From a virus, in IMG/VR virus record IMGVR_UViG_3300017772_000077, positions 1 through 29,168 of that record: a stretch of 29,168 nucleotides of DNA; one strand, 5' to 3'. The first letter of the stretch is position 1, and every line of letters begins with the position of its first letter. Position numbers and translations under genes: made by a program. Below, piece by piece: positions 15,318-23,537 of the stretch. The notes below the pieces were generated by a model. The model saw only the letters and a list, made by a program, of their open reading frames with translations, had not been told where the DNA came from and ran no database searches.

Positions 15318-16295
15318 ATGGCATTACCAACAGACTCAACACACTTGAGTGCTCAAGCTAACTCTGAAATGATTGAAGAGTATGCAGGTGCAGTGGATTC
15401 ACAATTCGCTAAATCATCTATCATGCGCGGTTTCGTAAACATCGATAACCTCCAAGGTACAGATACAAAAATTAAACGTCGCGTAGGACGTACACAAATA
15501 AAGAAAGTCGTCGCTGGCGTAAGACCTGATGCAGCTCCAACTGCATTCGGACGTACAGGCGTTACTGTTGACACAATCTCTCTTGCTAGAGACAACAGAG
15601 ACCTTCTTAACGAATTCCAAACTGACTTCAATGCTCGTATGGAATTAGGTAAAGACCACGGTAAAGAACTTGGTAAATTATTTGACCAAGCTCACATCAT
15701 CGCTGCTATCAAAGGTGCTGCTGCTTCAGCTCCTGTAGACGCTGACGGTTCTAACTACAACGGCGCATTCGGTGCTGGTTCAACTTCAACAATGGCTGCT
15801 TCTGGCGACGACCTAGACCCAACTAAGTTCTATGAGTACATCGCTGCACAAATCACAGCTATGGAAGAAGAAGAAATCGATATCGAAGAGTGTGTTGTAT
15901 TCGTACGTCCAACTTATCAGGACGTTCTATTGAACAATGACAAGCTTCTTAGCAGAGACTTCTCAAGCGACAATGGTGACTTCGCTAACGGTACATTCAA
16001 GACACTTAAAGGTGTTCCAATCGTATCTACTACACGTATCCCAACTGCTGCTATCACTGGACACGTTATGTCTGACAGCAAGAACTCTAACTTCTATGAC
16101 GTATCGTCTGCAGAAGCTAAGACTAAAGCTATCATCATGCATCCTAAAGCTCTATTTGCTGCCGAAACTATTCCTTTAACTTCTAAGGTATATTACGACG
16201 ACAAAGAACTTCAGTGGTTCATCGATTCATACTTAGCATTCGGTGTTAACTATGACAGACCTGATTGCGCTCGCGTAGTCCGTTCATTCGACTAG
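15318..16295 (+). CDS. Major capsid protein
   Basis: The HK97-fold shell protein, 325 aa (T7 gp10A is 345). The N-terminal segment (SAQANSEMIEEYAGAVDSQF), the KKVVAGVRPD stretch and the GKDHGKELGKLFDQAHIIAA helix are typical of podovirus capsid proteins, as are the E-loop/P-domain features and the C-terminal FGVNYDRPDCARVV. Codon use differs visibly from the neighbours, with many more C-ending codons (AAC, GAC, TTC, ATC), as expected for the most abundant product. It is followed by a strong terminator ten bases after the stop. No frameshifted longer form is evident. Confidence 0.95.
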   Translation: MALPTDSTHLSAQANSEMIEEYAGAVDSQFAKSSIMRGFVNIDNLQGTDTKIKRRVGRTQIKKVVAGVRPDAAPTAFGRTGVTVDTISLARDNRDLLNEFQTDFNARMELGKDHGKELGKLFDQAHIIAAIKGAAASAPVDADGSNYNGAFGAGSTSTMAASGDDLDPTKFYEYIAAQITAMEEEEIDIEECVVFVRPTYQDVLLNNDKLLSRDFSSDNGDFANGTFKTLKGVPIVSTTRIPTAAITGHVMSDSKNSNFYDVSSAEAKTKAIIMHPKALFAAETIPLTSKVYYDDKELQWFIDSYLAFGVNYDRPDCARVVRSFD

Positions 16296-16304
16296 AATTA
16301 ATTA

Positions 16305-16335
16305 GGCTCTCCTCTTAACTGAGGGGGGCCTTTTT
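16305..16335 (+). terminator. Hairpin terminator after the capsid gene
   Basis: GGCTCTCCTC (16305-16314) pairs with GAGGGGGGCC (16321-16330) over ten positions, two of them G-T wobbles, around a TTAACT loop, followed directly by TTTTT. It sits where T7 has T-phi just after gene 10, so it probably lowers expression of tail genes relative to capsid. Confidence 0.9.
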
Positions 16336-16345
16336 CTATTATATG

Positions 16346-16385
16346 GGTACATTATTTAGGAAGCTCTCCGCCTACTTAATGTACC
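16346..16385 (+). promoter_or_regulatory. Second, bulged hairpin before tail tubular protein A
   Basis: GGTACATTA (16346-16354) pairs with TAATGTACC (16377-16385). After a 2x2 internal loop, TAGG (16357-16360) pairs with CCTA (16371-16374), leaving a ten-base loop. Only TTTAT follows, so it is a weak terminator candidate. The long stem with an internal loop resembles RNase III processing sites in T7 transcripts, which is the preferred guess. The structure itself is plain in the sequence; its role is not. Confidence 0.6.
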
Positions 16386-16412
16386 TTTATAACAGAAAAG
16401 AAAGGTAAGACT

Positions 16413-17045
16413 ATGGCTACTAATGCTAATATTAGACTAAGCTTAATCAACAGTATGCTCAGAACTATAGGTTCTTCTCCCTTAGCTGGAGAGGACGTAT
16501 CACATCCTGATTACATAACTGCTGATGCTATAATAACTGAAGTCATAGAAGACTTCTCAAGTAAACCATTATGGTTTAACAATGGAATAGAAACTTTATC
16601 TCAGACTACTGATGGTAAAGTACCAGTACCAACTAATACTGTTTCTGCAGACCCTACTGATGGTAGTAACTTTGCAGTACGTAATGGTTATTTATATAAT
16701 GTAGATAAACGTACTGATATAATAAATAAGGATGTAGAGTGTTACGTCCATAGAGAATTAGAATTACAAGACATGCCTAAAGAGTTTATTAAATTCTTAC
16801 GTGCAGAATGTAGATTCAGATTCTATGCAGATGAAGACGGTGGTCAGATGAAACTTAACGTATATGGTCAGAAAGCTATGCAAGCTGAGATAGACCTTAA
16901 CGTAGTTAACATTGCCCGTATGGATATCAATTTCTTTGCCTCAGGCTCAGGAAGAAGTTTCTTTACACCGCGTCCATCTAACTATCAACATATAGGTGGC
17001 TCAGCTGGTTCAGGCGGAGTCAAATCAATATTTTCAACTAGCTAG
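16413..17045 (+). CDS. Tail tubular protein A (gp11-like, gatekeeper ring)
   Basis: Forms the ring that joins the portal to the tail nozzle. It is 210 aa (T7 gp11 is 196). The opening (IRLSLINSMLRTIGSSPLAG, then IITEVIEDFSSKPLWFNNGI) is characteristic of the family, and the centre has the usual LQDMPKEFIKFLRAECRF. The C-terminus is Ser/Gly-rich. It is the first gene after the capsid terminator and the bulged hairpin, with AAAGG before the ATG. Confidence 0.9.
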   Translation: MATNANIRLSLINSMLRTIGSSPLAGEDVSHPDYITADAIITEVIEDFSSKPLWFNNGIETLSQTTDGKVPVPTNTVSADPTDGSNFAVRNGYLYNVDKRTDIINKDVECYVHRELELQDMPKEFIKFLRAECRFRFYADEDGGQMKLNVYGQKAMQAEIDLNVVNIARMDINFFASGSGRSFFTPRPSNYQHIGGSAGSGGVKSIFSTS

Positions 17046-17054
17046 GAGGCTTTA

Positions 17055-19616
17055 ATGGCTGATACAAATACATTAGGAAGTATGCTTCAGGGTATTAGCC
17101 AGCAGCCTCCTCACATAAGACGCGATGGTAAAGTAACAGAACAAGTTAACTTGATGTCAGACGTTGTAGAAGGAATAAAAACTAGACCTGGTTCTAAACT
17201 ACTCGGAGTAGTAGAGAAGGGTACAGAACAAGTTATAATATATAAACCTGGTGCAACAGGACCCGCTACTGTATACACAGGATTTAGGACTACAGGTAAG
17301 TTCTATAGTTTTACATTAGAAGGTAATGTTTATCAAGTAGGTATAAGTAAGTTTGGTATAGAGATGCTTAACCAAGATGGTGTAGTTCTAACAACAAACT
17401 TAACACAAGCTGCTGAGGATTACATAGATGATACGTTAGAAGACTTAGCTATATATGTTTATGACAATGGTGAAGAAACTGTTGCTTATATATTAAATAG
17501 AAATAAAGTTATAGCTATGGATAACAGTCCTGCTACTATTGCAGCTCAAGAAGCTGAAGTAGTAAAAGACGTAGGACTAGTAACTTCTTTAGGTGGACAG
17601 TTCTCACATACTTATACAGTTAATGTTGACTGTGATGCAGGTAGCTTTGTAGGAACATATACTACACCTGATGGAACAGCAGCAGGACATGCTGCCCAGA
17701 CTACTTCTGATTATATTGCTACACAGTTAAGGAATTCCTTATCAACTGGTGCTGCTGCACTAGGTGGTTCAACAGCAGTAAGTGGTTCAGTTATAAGTAT
17801 AAGGGGATTACCAGGAATAACTATAACTACAGAAGATGGCGAAGGTGGTGTTACACTAGTAGAGTCAAGTAATGTAGCTAAGAATACAGATAAGTTAGCT
17901 GATACTGCTCCGCATGGTACACTTGTACTTGTTAAAGGATTAGACGGTAAAGCAGATGACTTCTATATGAGGTTTGAATCTAACTTTACTAATACAGTAG
18001 GTGGTGGCTTCGGTGATGAAGGTGTTTGGCGTGAGTGGTACAATGTATCTGAGCCAGCTGCTTTAGATGCTACTACTATGCCAATGAGAATTACTCCATC
18101 TGCTAATGGTTTAGTTATGTCTATAGACGTAGCTGAATGGACTCCTAGACGTACTGGTGATGAGGAAAGTAATCCTGCACCAGCATTCGTAGGTAAAGTT
18201 ATAAAAGATATAAGTGGTTTCCAATCAAGACTAGTTACTGTAGCAGGACCTGTTACTAACTTCTCTGTTACTAATGAACCAACAGACTTCTTTAAGAACT
18301 CAGCTGTAGCTGAATTAGCAACTGACCCAATAGAAATAATATCAACAACTGCTGATGAATTCAGTCTCTTATATATAGTACCCTTTGATAGGGACTTAAT
18401 ACTATTTGGAGATAGAGTACAATTTCTTGTTCAGGGTGGTAGTGCTTTAACATCAGCTAATGCTTCTGTAGTACAGACAACAGCTTATGATATACAAGAC
18501 GGTGTACGTCCTGTAGCTACAGGTAGAACAATTATGTTTCCTTATTCAATAGGTGAGTACGGTGGTGTTAAAGAATTCTATACATCTGGTGATGTTGATT
18601 CTAATCAAGCTGTATCTCTTACAGCCAGTGTACCTAAACTTTTATTAGGTAATATAGAACAGATGAAGTATTCAGATACTGCAGATACATTACTTATTCG
18701 CTGTGATGCTAACAACTGGACACTATACGGATACAAACAGTTATGGGATGGTCAAAAGAAGATACAATCTTCATGGTTTAAATGGGAATTCCCTGGTGGT
18801 ATAATCAACTATAACTTCGATAAGAATAAGTTATACGTGTTACACTACGCAAGTGGTGAACAGACTCAAGGCGAAGTATGTCAAGTAGTACTAGACTTAG
18901 ATAGTCCTGAAACAGGTAATCTAGGTTATTCATTAGCATTAGATTGTTATGAAGCATACAATGGTGATGGAACTGTTGGATTTAGTATGGGTAGAACTAA
19001 CTTACCTAACTACATAGACTCAGATGGTTACGAGTATTCTGCTTATCAATTCTTAGATGATAATTTAATTATTAGGCAAGGCCCAGGCTGTGCTAACCCA
19101 GGACAACTTGCAGAACATCTAGCTCCAGTACCTAGTACTGTTGATTTATATGCTAATGGTGATTCTAAGTGGTATGAGTATAGGTTCCCTATTGCTACTG
19201 TACCTAAGAATTCTACTTTATATGCAGGCTATGATATACAATCTACATTCAAACCTACTATGCCTTTCGTAAGAGACAGGAACAATATAGTTATGCGTTT
19301 CGTTAGATTAATTGTATCTAGGTTTATAGTTCATTTTAATAACAGTGGTCCTATGACTGCTACCGTAGGTAGTAAGTACAGGAATGCCTCTGCACAAATA
19401 ACTTCTATAAAGACGTTATCTAATACAGGTGTAGGCTTAGCCTATGACCCAGATGACCCCACAGGGTCTGGAATAAAGAGTGGAAGTTTTGATGTTCCTT
19501 TTAGAGAGCAATCAGATATTTCTGAATTAACAATTAATGCCAATGGTGGTGTACCTATTACAATCAATGAGATTGAATGGGTAGGTCAGTCTAGAGGTGG
19601 AAGAAGGAGGACGTAA
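17055..19616 (+). CDS. Tail tubular protein B (gp12-like, tail nozzle)
   Basis: The nozzle of the short tail, 853 aa (T7 gp12 is 794). The N-terminal motif GSMLQGISQQPPHIRRDGKV, followed by NLMSDVVEGIKTRPGSK, is the family signature. The middle has FDRDLILFGDRVQFLVQGG and SLTASVPKLLLGNIEQMKYS, again typical. The C-terminus ends GQSRGGRRRT. The ribosome-binding site is TAGGAGG. Its last codons (AGG AGG ACG TAA) contain the ribosome-binding site of the next gene and form copy 2 of the 20-base repeat. Confidence 0.94.
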   Translation: MADTNTLGSMLQGISQQPPHIRRDGKVTEQVNLMSDVVEGIKTRPGSKLLGVVEKGTEQVIIYKPGATGPATVYTGFRTTGKFYSFTLEGNVYQVGISKFGIEMLNQDGVVLTTNLTQAAEDYIDDTLEDLAIYVYDNGEETVAYILNRNKVIAMDNSPATIAAQEAEVVKDVGLVTSLGGQFSHTYTVNVDCDAGSFVGTYTTPDGTAAGHAAQTTSDYIATQLRNSLSTGAAALGGSTAVSGSVISIRGLPGITITTEDGEGGVTLVESSNVAKNTDKLADTAPHGTLVLVKGLDGKADDFYMRFESNFTNTVGGGFGDEGVWREWYNVSEPAALDATTMPMRITPSANGLVMSIDVAEWTPRRTGDEESNPAPAFVGKVIKDISGFQSRLVTVAGPVTNFSVTNEPTDFFKNSAVAELATDPIEIISTTADEFSLLYIVPFDRDLILFGDRVQFLVQGGSALTSANASVVQTTAYDIQDGVRPVATGRTIMFPYSIGEYGGVKEFYTSGDVDSNQAVSLTASVPKLLLGNIEQMKYSDTADTLLIRCDANNWTLYGYKQLWDGQKKIQSSWFKWEFPGGIINYNFDKNKLYVLHYASGEQTQGEVCQVVLDLDSPETGNLGYSLALDCYEAYNGDGTVGFSMGRTNLPNYIDSDGYEYSAYQFLDDNLIIRQGPGCANPGQLAEHLAPVPSTVDLYANGDSKWYEYRFPIATVPKNSTLYAGYDIQSTFKPTMPFVRDRNNIVMRFVRLIVSRFIVHFNNSGPMTATVGSKYRNASAQITSIKTLSNTGVGLAYDPDDPTGSGIKSGSFDVPFREQSDISELTINANGGVPITINEIEWVGQSRGGRRRT

Positions 19617-19623
19617 TGTCAAT
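19604..19623 (+). repeat. 20-base exact repeat at a gene junction (copy 2 of 2)
   Basis: AAGGAGGACGTAATGTCAAT, identical to 12596-12615, here joining tail tubular protein B to the gp14-type gene. The match ends exactly at the fifteenth base beyond the AAGGA start on both copies, with different bases on either side. Confidence 0.85.
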
Positions 19624-20188
19624 ACAAATGGCACAAGCTGCTATCGGCGTAGGTTCAGCTATATTCGGCCACATGGCTGCTAGAGAACAGGCCAAACACA
19701 AACGAGAAAACCAAAGGCATGGTAATGCTATTAGAGCTTTGAATGCTAACTTACAACGCAATCAATTAGAGTTACAAGAGATAGATATCCGTAACGCTAA
19801 TAGAGATGCTAGTAAGAGCATTCAGCTCAAGACAATGCAAGAACAAGCTATGGCTAAAGTAGGTGCTGCAGCTTCTGGTGTAACTGGAGGCTCAGTATCT
19901 GCTGTTATGAGAGGACTACAACGTAACTCTATGCTTACTCAAGCTAGACGCATGGAAAATACCTCAGCTCAATTTAGAAGTGTAGGTCAATCTAGACGTA
20001 ATGTTAATGTAGGTCAAATAGTAGGCGAAGATAGAACACAAATATCTAGTCCTGGTATAGGCTCATTACTACTAAACATGGGAACTGCAGTTGGTGAATC
20101 TTATTTTGATAATAAATTTGATGCTAATAGTTCAGCAGACCAAGGACTAGTAGGAAACTTATTCTCTAGGTTCTATGATAAAAAATAA
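19616..20188 (+). CDS. Internal virion protein, gp14-like
   Basis: A 190-aa protein expected to sit in the capsid core and be ejected into the cell envelope to start the DNA channel. T7 gp14 is 196 aa. It has a hydrophobic, Gly/Ala-rich N-terminus (AAIGVGSAIFGHMAA), a long charged helix (AKHKRENQRHGNAIRALNAN), the AKVGAAASGVTGGSVSAVMR segment usual in this family, and a second Gly-rich hydrophobic stretch (GIGSLLLNMGTAVGE) near the end. Position between tail tubular B and the gp15-type gene agrees. The TAATG junction couples it to the gene before. Confidence 0.85.
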   Translation: MSIQMAQAAIGVGSAIFGHMAAREQAKHKRENQRHGNAIRALNANLQRNQLELQEIDIRNANRDASKSIQLKTMQEQAMAKVGAAASGVTGGSVSAVMRGLQRNSMLTQARRMENTSAQFRSVGQSRRNVNVGQIVGEDRTQISSPGIGSLLLNMGTAVGESYFDNKFDANSSADQGLVGNLFSRFYDKK

Positions 20189-20207
20189 TTAATTAAAGGA
20201 GTTTCAT

Positions 20208-23200
20208 ATGGCTTACGGTAACAGTAGGAGAGATGAACAGAAAAGCCAGTTGGGTAGTCCTGAAGAAACGAATAGAGTTAGCGTTAGTAATAAGGCTGCT
20301 TCATTCTCACCAGGAACTCAAATGGGTGAAATGACAAATAATGCTACTATGAATGCCATAGGAGCTGTATCAAAGTTTGGTACTAAACTAGCTAATGCTT
20401 ATATACAGAAAGAAAAAGCAACTGCTAAGTTTGCAGGTGAGGCTGCATATATAGCTGGTACTGCATTTGAGGATGTAGAGGTTAGTGGTGATAAGTTTAA
20501 GATAAATGGCTTCAGAGCTTTACAGGCTAAGACAGAAGCTGCTAACATGACTCAAGATGCTTTAGACTTTGTACTTAATAAAGGCTTTGAACTAGACTCT
20601 GAAGAATTAAATATGCATTTAGCTGAGAAGTACAAAAGTACTATTGATGGGCTAGACCCTGCAGTAGGTGCAATGGTACATGATTCTTACACTAAGAGTT
20701 TACCTAATGTTATTCAGAATCATACTAAGTTAAATACTGAGTACAAGTTAAACGAAACTAGGAAAGGTCTTGAAAACCATTTACTATCATCTTTTGGTCC
20801 TGACGAATTAGAGGTGTCTGAGATTGAATCTATATTAGATGAGAACGAAGAGTTCGGTGGTGTATTCTCTAAGCGTGACCAACAGTCTATACTGTCTGAG
20901 GTAATTAATAAAAGTCTTATGGACGGTAATGTAGATTTATATCGCTCTGTTTTAAAGAGTTCTAGGTTTAAAGATTTACCTGTTCAAGTAAGACAGAACC
21001 TTAATAATAATTTTAGGGTACAGCAGAACAGAGCAATCAGTAACCTAGATTCTAAATCTAATACTGAGTTATCAGCTATACACGCTAAACGTTCTAGTAA
21101 GTCTATTAACTCTTACTCAGTCGGTGAATATTATGATGACTTAAGTAGGTTCTATCGTGCTAAGGAGATTATTTTTGAAGGTGCTCTTCAAGGGACGGCT
21201 GTAGAAAATGTAGTTCTAAGGAATACATTAGATAACAAACAGCTTACTGCTAAAATGGATAATTTCATTAAAGGTAATAACTATACTGGACAGGCACATA
21301 TACTAGCAGAGGATGCTAATATATTAGCCCCAGGTAAAACTACAACTGAAACTATAGGTATACTAGAGAGTCTTCTAGATGGCTCAGGTGGTTTAAATAT
21401 AGACACTGGTCCTGATAATGATAATACTACTGCTGCTATTATAGCTACACTACATGGAGTTGAGGCTGCTAACAAATGGATAGAAGAAGGTTCTACTCCA
21501 CAGGGTGAATATTATAATGAAGCTGTTGCTTTATATAATAAAGATACTGGTGCTCAGGCACGTTCGCAGCAACAGAGTTTAGATGTTGTAGAAAAGAACA
21601 TAACTGAAGCCAATGAAGCTGCAGAAACCAAAGCTATGGCTAATTGGAAAATAGTACAAGGTACAGTAAAACATGACATGAAGCATAACGGCTTAAGTCC
21701 AGAAGATGCTAGTAATATACTAGCTGAGGCAGCTAATGCAGACTTCGTAAAGGATGTTCCAGAAAGGTTACAAGAGGGTATACAAATACTACTCGATGAC
21801 AGTAACGATAAGAACTTAGCTAGGTATAAACAATCAGAATCTAAGGCACAAGCAGAAGTACAAGATGCAATAAATAAGTGGAAAGTTCGGGTACAGAATG
21901 CTACTAGAGATGGTAAGTTATTTGATGAAGATACTTTACTTACGATGCAACGTAACCTTAATTCTGAAGCTATGTCTATATTATCTAGGTATGGTGTTCC
22001 AACTGAGTTTATAAATAAGCATCAGTTCGCTAGTCAGATATCTAGTACACGTCAAACCTTACAAGCTGCTAATGACTTGAAGGTGTTTAATATAGAAAAA
22101 GGTATTGAAGAGGCTAGGTCTAAAGGTAAAATAACTACTCCTGCATTCGAAGCGGATACTAAGCAAGCGTTTAGTAATCTAGCTGAGGAAGGTCTTCCTA
22201 TGAATGAACTCATTAATCAGTTTGGACACGTCCCTTCTGATTTTGATAGTAGTGACCCTTTAAATAATTATCTTAATAACACTGATAAACAGCCTAACGC
22301 TGACGTTATAAAGAACATGACTCAGTTTATAAAAGCTGACTTTGACACTGAAACTACTGGAAGTGCGGGTCTACTATATAAGGATGATAATGCTAGAACA
22401 ACTGCTCATAGGTTATCTACTGTACTTAGGCAAAAGTATGGTGAGAATATAAATAATATAGATGAAGGTATAATTGCAGAAGAGTTAGAGAGAATTAAAG
22501 CTACTGACCTTGCTAATCCATTCATGCGTTCTAAAGCTTTAGAATCTGTGGCTCCTGGGAATGTAGCTGCTACTGGTGCTCTTGCTGCTGAAGCTACTTT
22601 AATAGACTTAAACAATGGTGCGCCATATAGTGAAGCTGGTCAAACAGGGCTTGTATCTAACATCAAACGTATGCTAGATAACAACCGTATTGCTGACGGC
22701 CTGTGGAATAGGGATACTTATAAAGACCCTACTACTGGTAAGACAGTTAACCGTATCGGTTGGGGTATGACTACTAAGAAACGTAGGGTAGTTCGTAAAG
22801 CAATTAGCGATGCGGACGGTCCATTACGTAGCTACATAGATGGTCCATTAGTAGCTAAGCTTAATGAATTCTATAAGCAGCGAGATGGTAGGGTATCTAA
22901 AGAACAGTTAGAAGATTATGCTAGGAGACAGATAGCAGACAACACTATTGTAATTGGCGAACAGGTTTTAGTTAATCCTAATGCCAGAGGACAATCAATA
23001 ATGAATCAAATGCATGGTGACAGAAATGTAACCACTAAAGCATCTTCTAGTGCATATATATATTCTTATCTTGCTTCTATGGCCCATGCTGGGCCAACAG
23101 TTGATGTATTAGATACAGAGACTGGTAAACCTTTGATAGGTGAAGATGGTAAGACTATAACTAAGACTAACCCGTATCATCAATTAACGGATAAGAAGAA

Positions 23201-23471
23201 TTTAACCTTTACAGGTGGAATCCTTAATAAGTTCATGAAGACTTATAATGATACTAGTCAGAGTCAAATGGATATGGATTTCTCTCAACTAGGTATGCGT
23301 GAACCAATACTACAAAGCTCATTCGATGGGAAGGGAGTACGGATATATAATGTTCCTGTAGGAATAGATTATACAGGTAATCCAGAACAACTAGAATTTG
23401 TAGGTACAATTAGTTACAAAGATATCGGTGACTTCGGATATGAGAATATCGAGAAGAAACAATCCGACTAA
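20208..23471 (+). CDS. Internal virion protein, gp15-like, enlarged
   Basis: Second core protein, 1087 aa against 747 in T7 gp15. The N-terminal region (MGEMTNNATMNAIGAVSKFG, LANAYIQKEKATAKFAGEAA) is typical for this position, and the body is long, charged and helix-rich with no signal peptide or clear membrane segment. I see no lytic transglycosylase motif. The extra length seems to fall in the C-terminal third, which includes NRIGWGMTTKKRRVVRKAIS and a later segment with IYSYLASMAHAGPTVDVLD; I do not recognise that part. The ribosome-binding site is AAAGGAG. A strong terminator follows eight bases after the stop. Confidence 0.8.
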   Translation: MAYGNSRRDEQKSQLGSPEETNRVSVSNKAASFSPGTQMGEMTNNATMNAIGAVSKFGTKLANAYIQKEKATAKFAGEAAYIAGTAFEDVEVSGDKFKINGFRALQAKTEAANMTQDALDFVLNKGFELDSEELNMHLAEKYKSTIDGLDPAVGAMVHDSYTKSLPNVIQNHTKLNTEYKLNETRKGLENHLLSSFGPDELEVSEIESILDENEEFGGVFSKRDQQSILSEVINKSLMDGNVDLYRSVLKSSRFKDLPVQVRQNLNNNFRVQQNRAISNLDSKSNTELSAIHAKRSSKSINSYSVGEYYDDLSRFYRAKEIIFEGALQGTAVENVVLRNTLDNKQLTAKMDNFIKGNNYTGQAHILAEDANILAPGKTTTETIGILESLLDGSGGLNIDTGPDNDNTTAAIIATLHGVEAANKWIEEGSTPQGEYYNEAVALYNKDTGAQARSQQQSLDVVEKNITEANEAAETKAMANWKIVQGTVKHDMKHNGLSPEDASNILAEAANADFVKDVPERLQEGIQILLDDSNDKNLARYKQSESKAQAEVQDAINKWKVRVQNATRDGKLFDEDTLLTMQRNLNSEAMSILSRYGVPTEFINKHQFASQISSTRQTLQAANDLKVFNIEKGIEEARSKGKITTPAFEADTKQAFSNLAEEGLPMNELINQFGHVPSDFDSSDPLNNYLNNTDKQPNADVIKNMTQFIKADFDTETTGSAGLLYKDDNARTTAHRLSTVLRQKYGENINNIDEGIIAEELERIKATDLANPFMRSKALESVAPGNVAATGALAAEATLIDLNNGAPYSEAGQTGLVSNIKRMLDNNRIADGLWNRDTYKDPTTGKTVNRIGWGMTTKKRRVVRKAISDADGPLRSYIDGPLVAKLNEFYKQRDGRVSKEQLEDYARRQIADNTIVIGEQVLVNPNARGQSIMNQMHGDRNVTTKASSSAYIYSYLASMAHAGPTVDVLDTETGKPLIGEDGKTITKTNPYHQLTDKKNLTFTGGILNKFMKTYNDTSQSQMDMDFSQLGMREPILQSSFDGKGVRIYNVPVGIDYTGNPEQLEFVGTISYKDIGDFGYENIEKKQSD

Positions 23472-23478
23472 CAATTAG

Positions 23479-23518
23479 TGGGGGCTTAGGCCCCCATATT
23501 TTTTATATATTTTTTTTT
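23479..23518 (+). terminator. Hairpin terminator after the gp15-type gene
   Basis: TGGGGGC-TTAG-GCCCCCA: a perfect 7-bp stem with a TTAG loop (23479-23496), followed by TATTTTTTATATATTTTTTTTT. The stem-loop GGGGGCTTAGGCCCCC is identical to the one at 27300-27315. No phage promoter lies between it and the next gene, so expression of the gp16-type gene probably depends on readthrough. Confidence 0.92.
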
Positions 23519-23537
23519 AATTAACCAGGAGGGCAAT

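Noticed and set aside
16260-16340. Frameshifted longer capsid form as in T7 gp10B
   Set aside because: No slippery run is seen near the end of the gene, and a strong terminator begins ten bases after the stop, leaving no extension frame of note.
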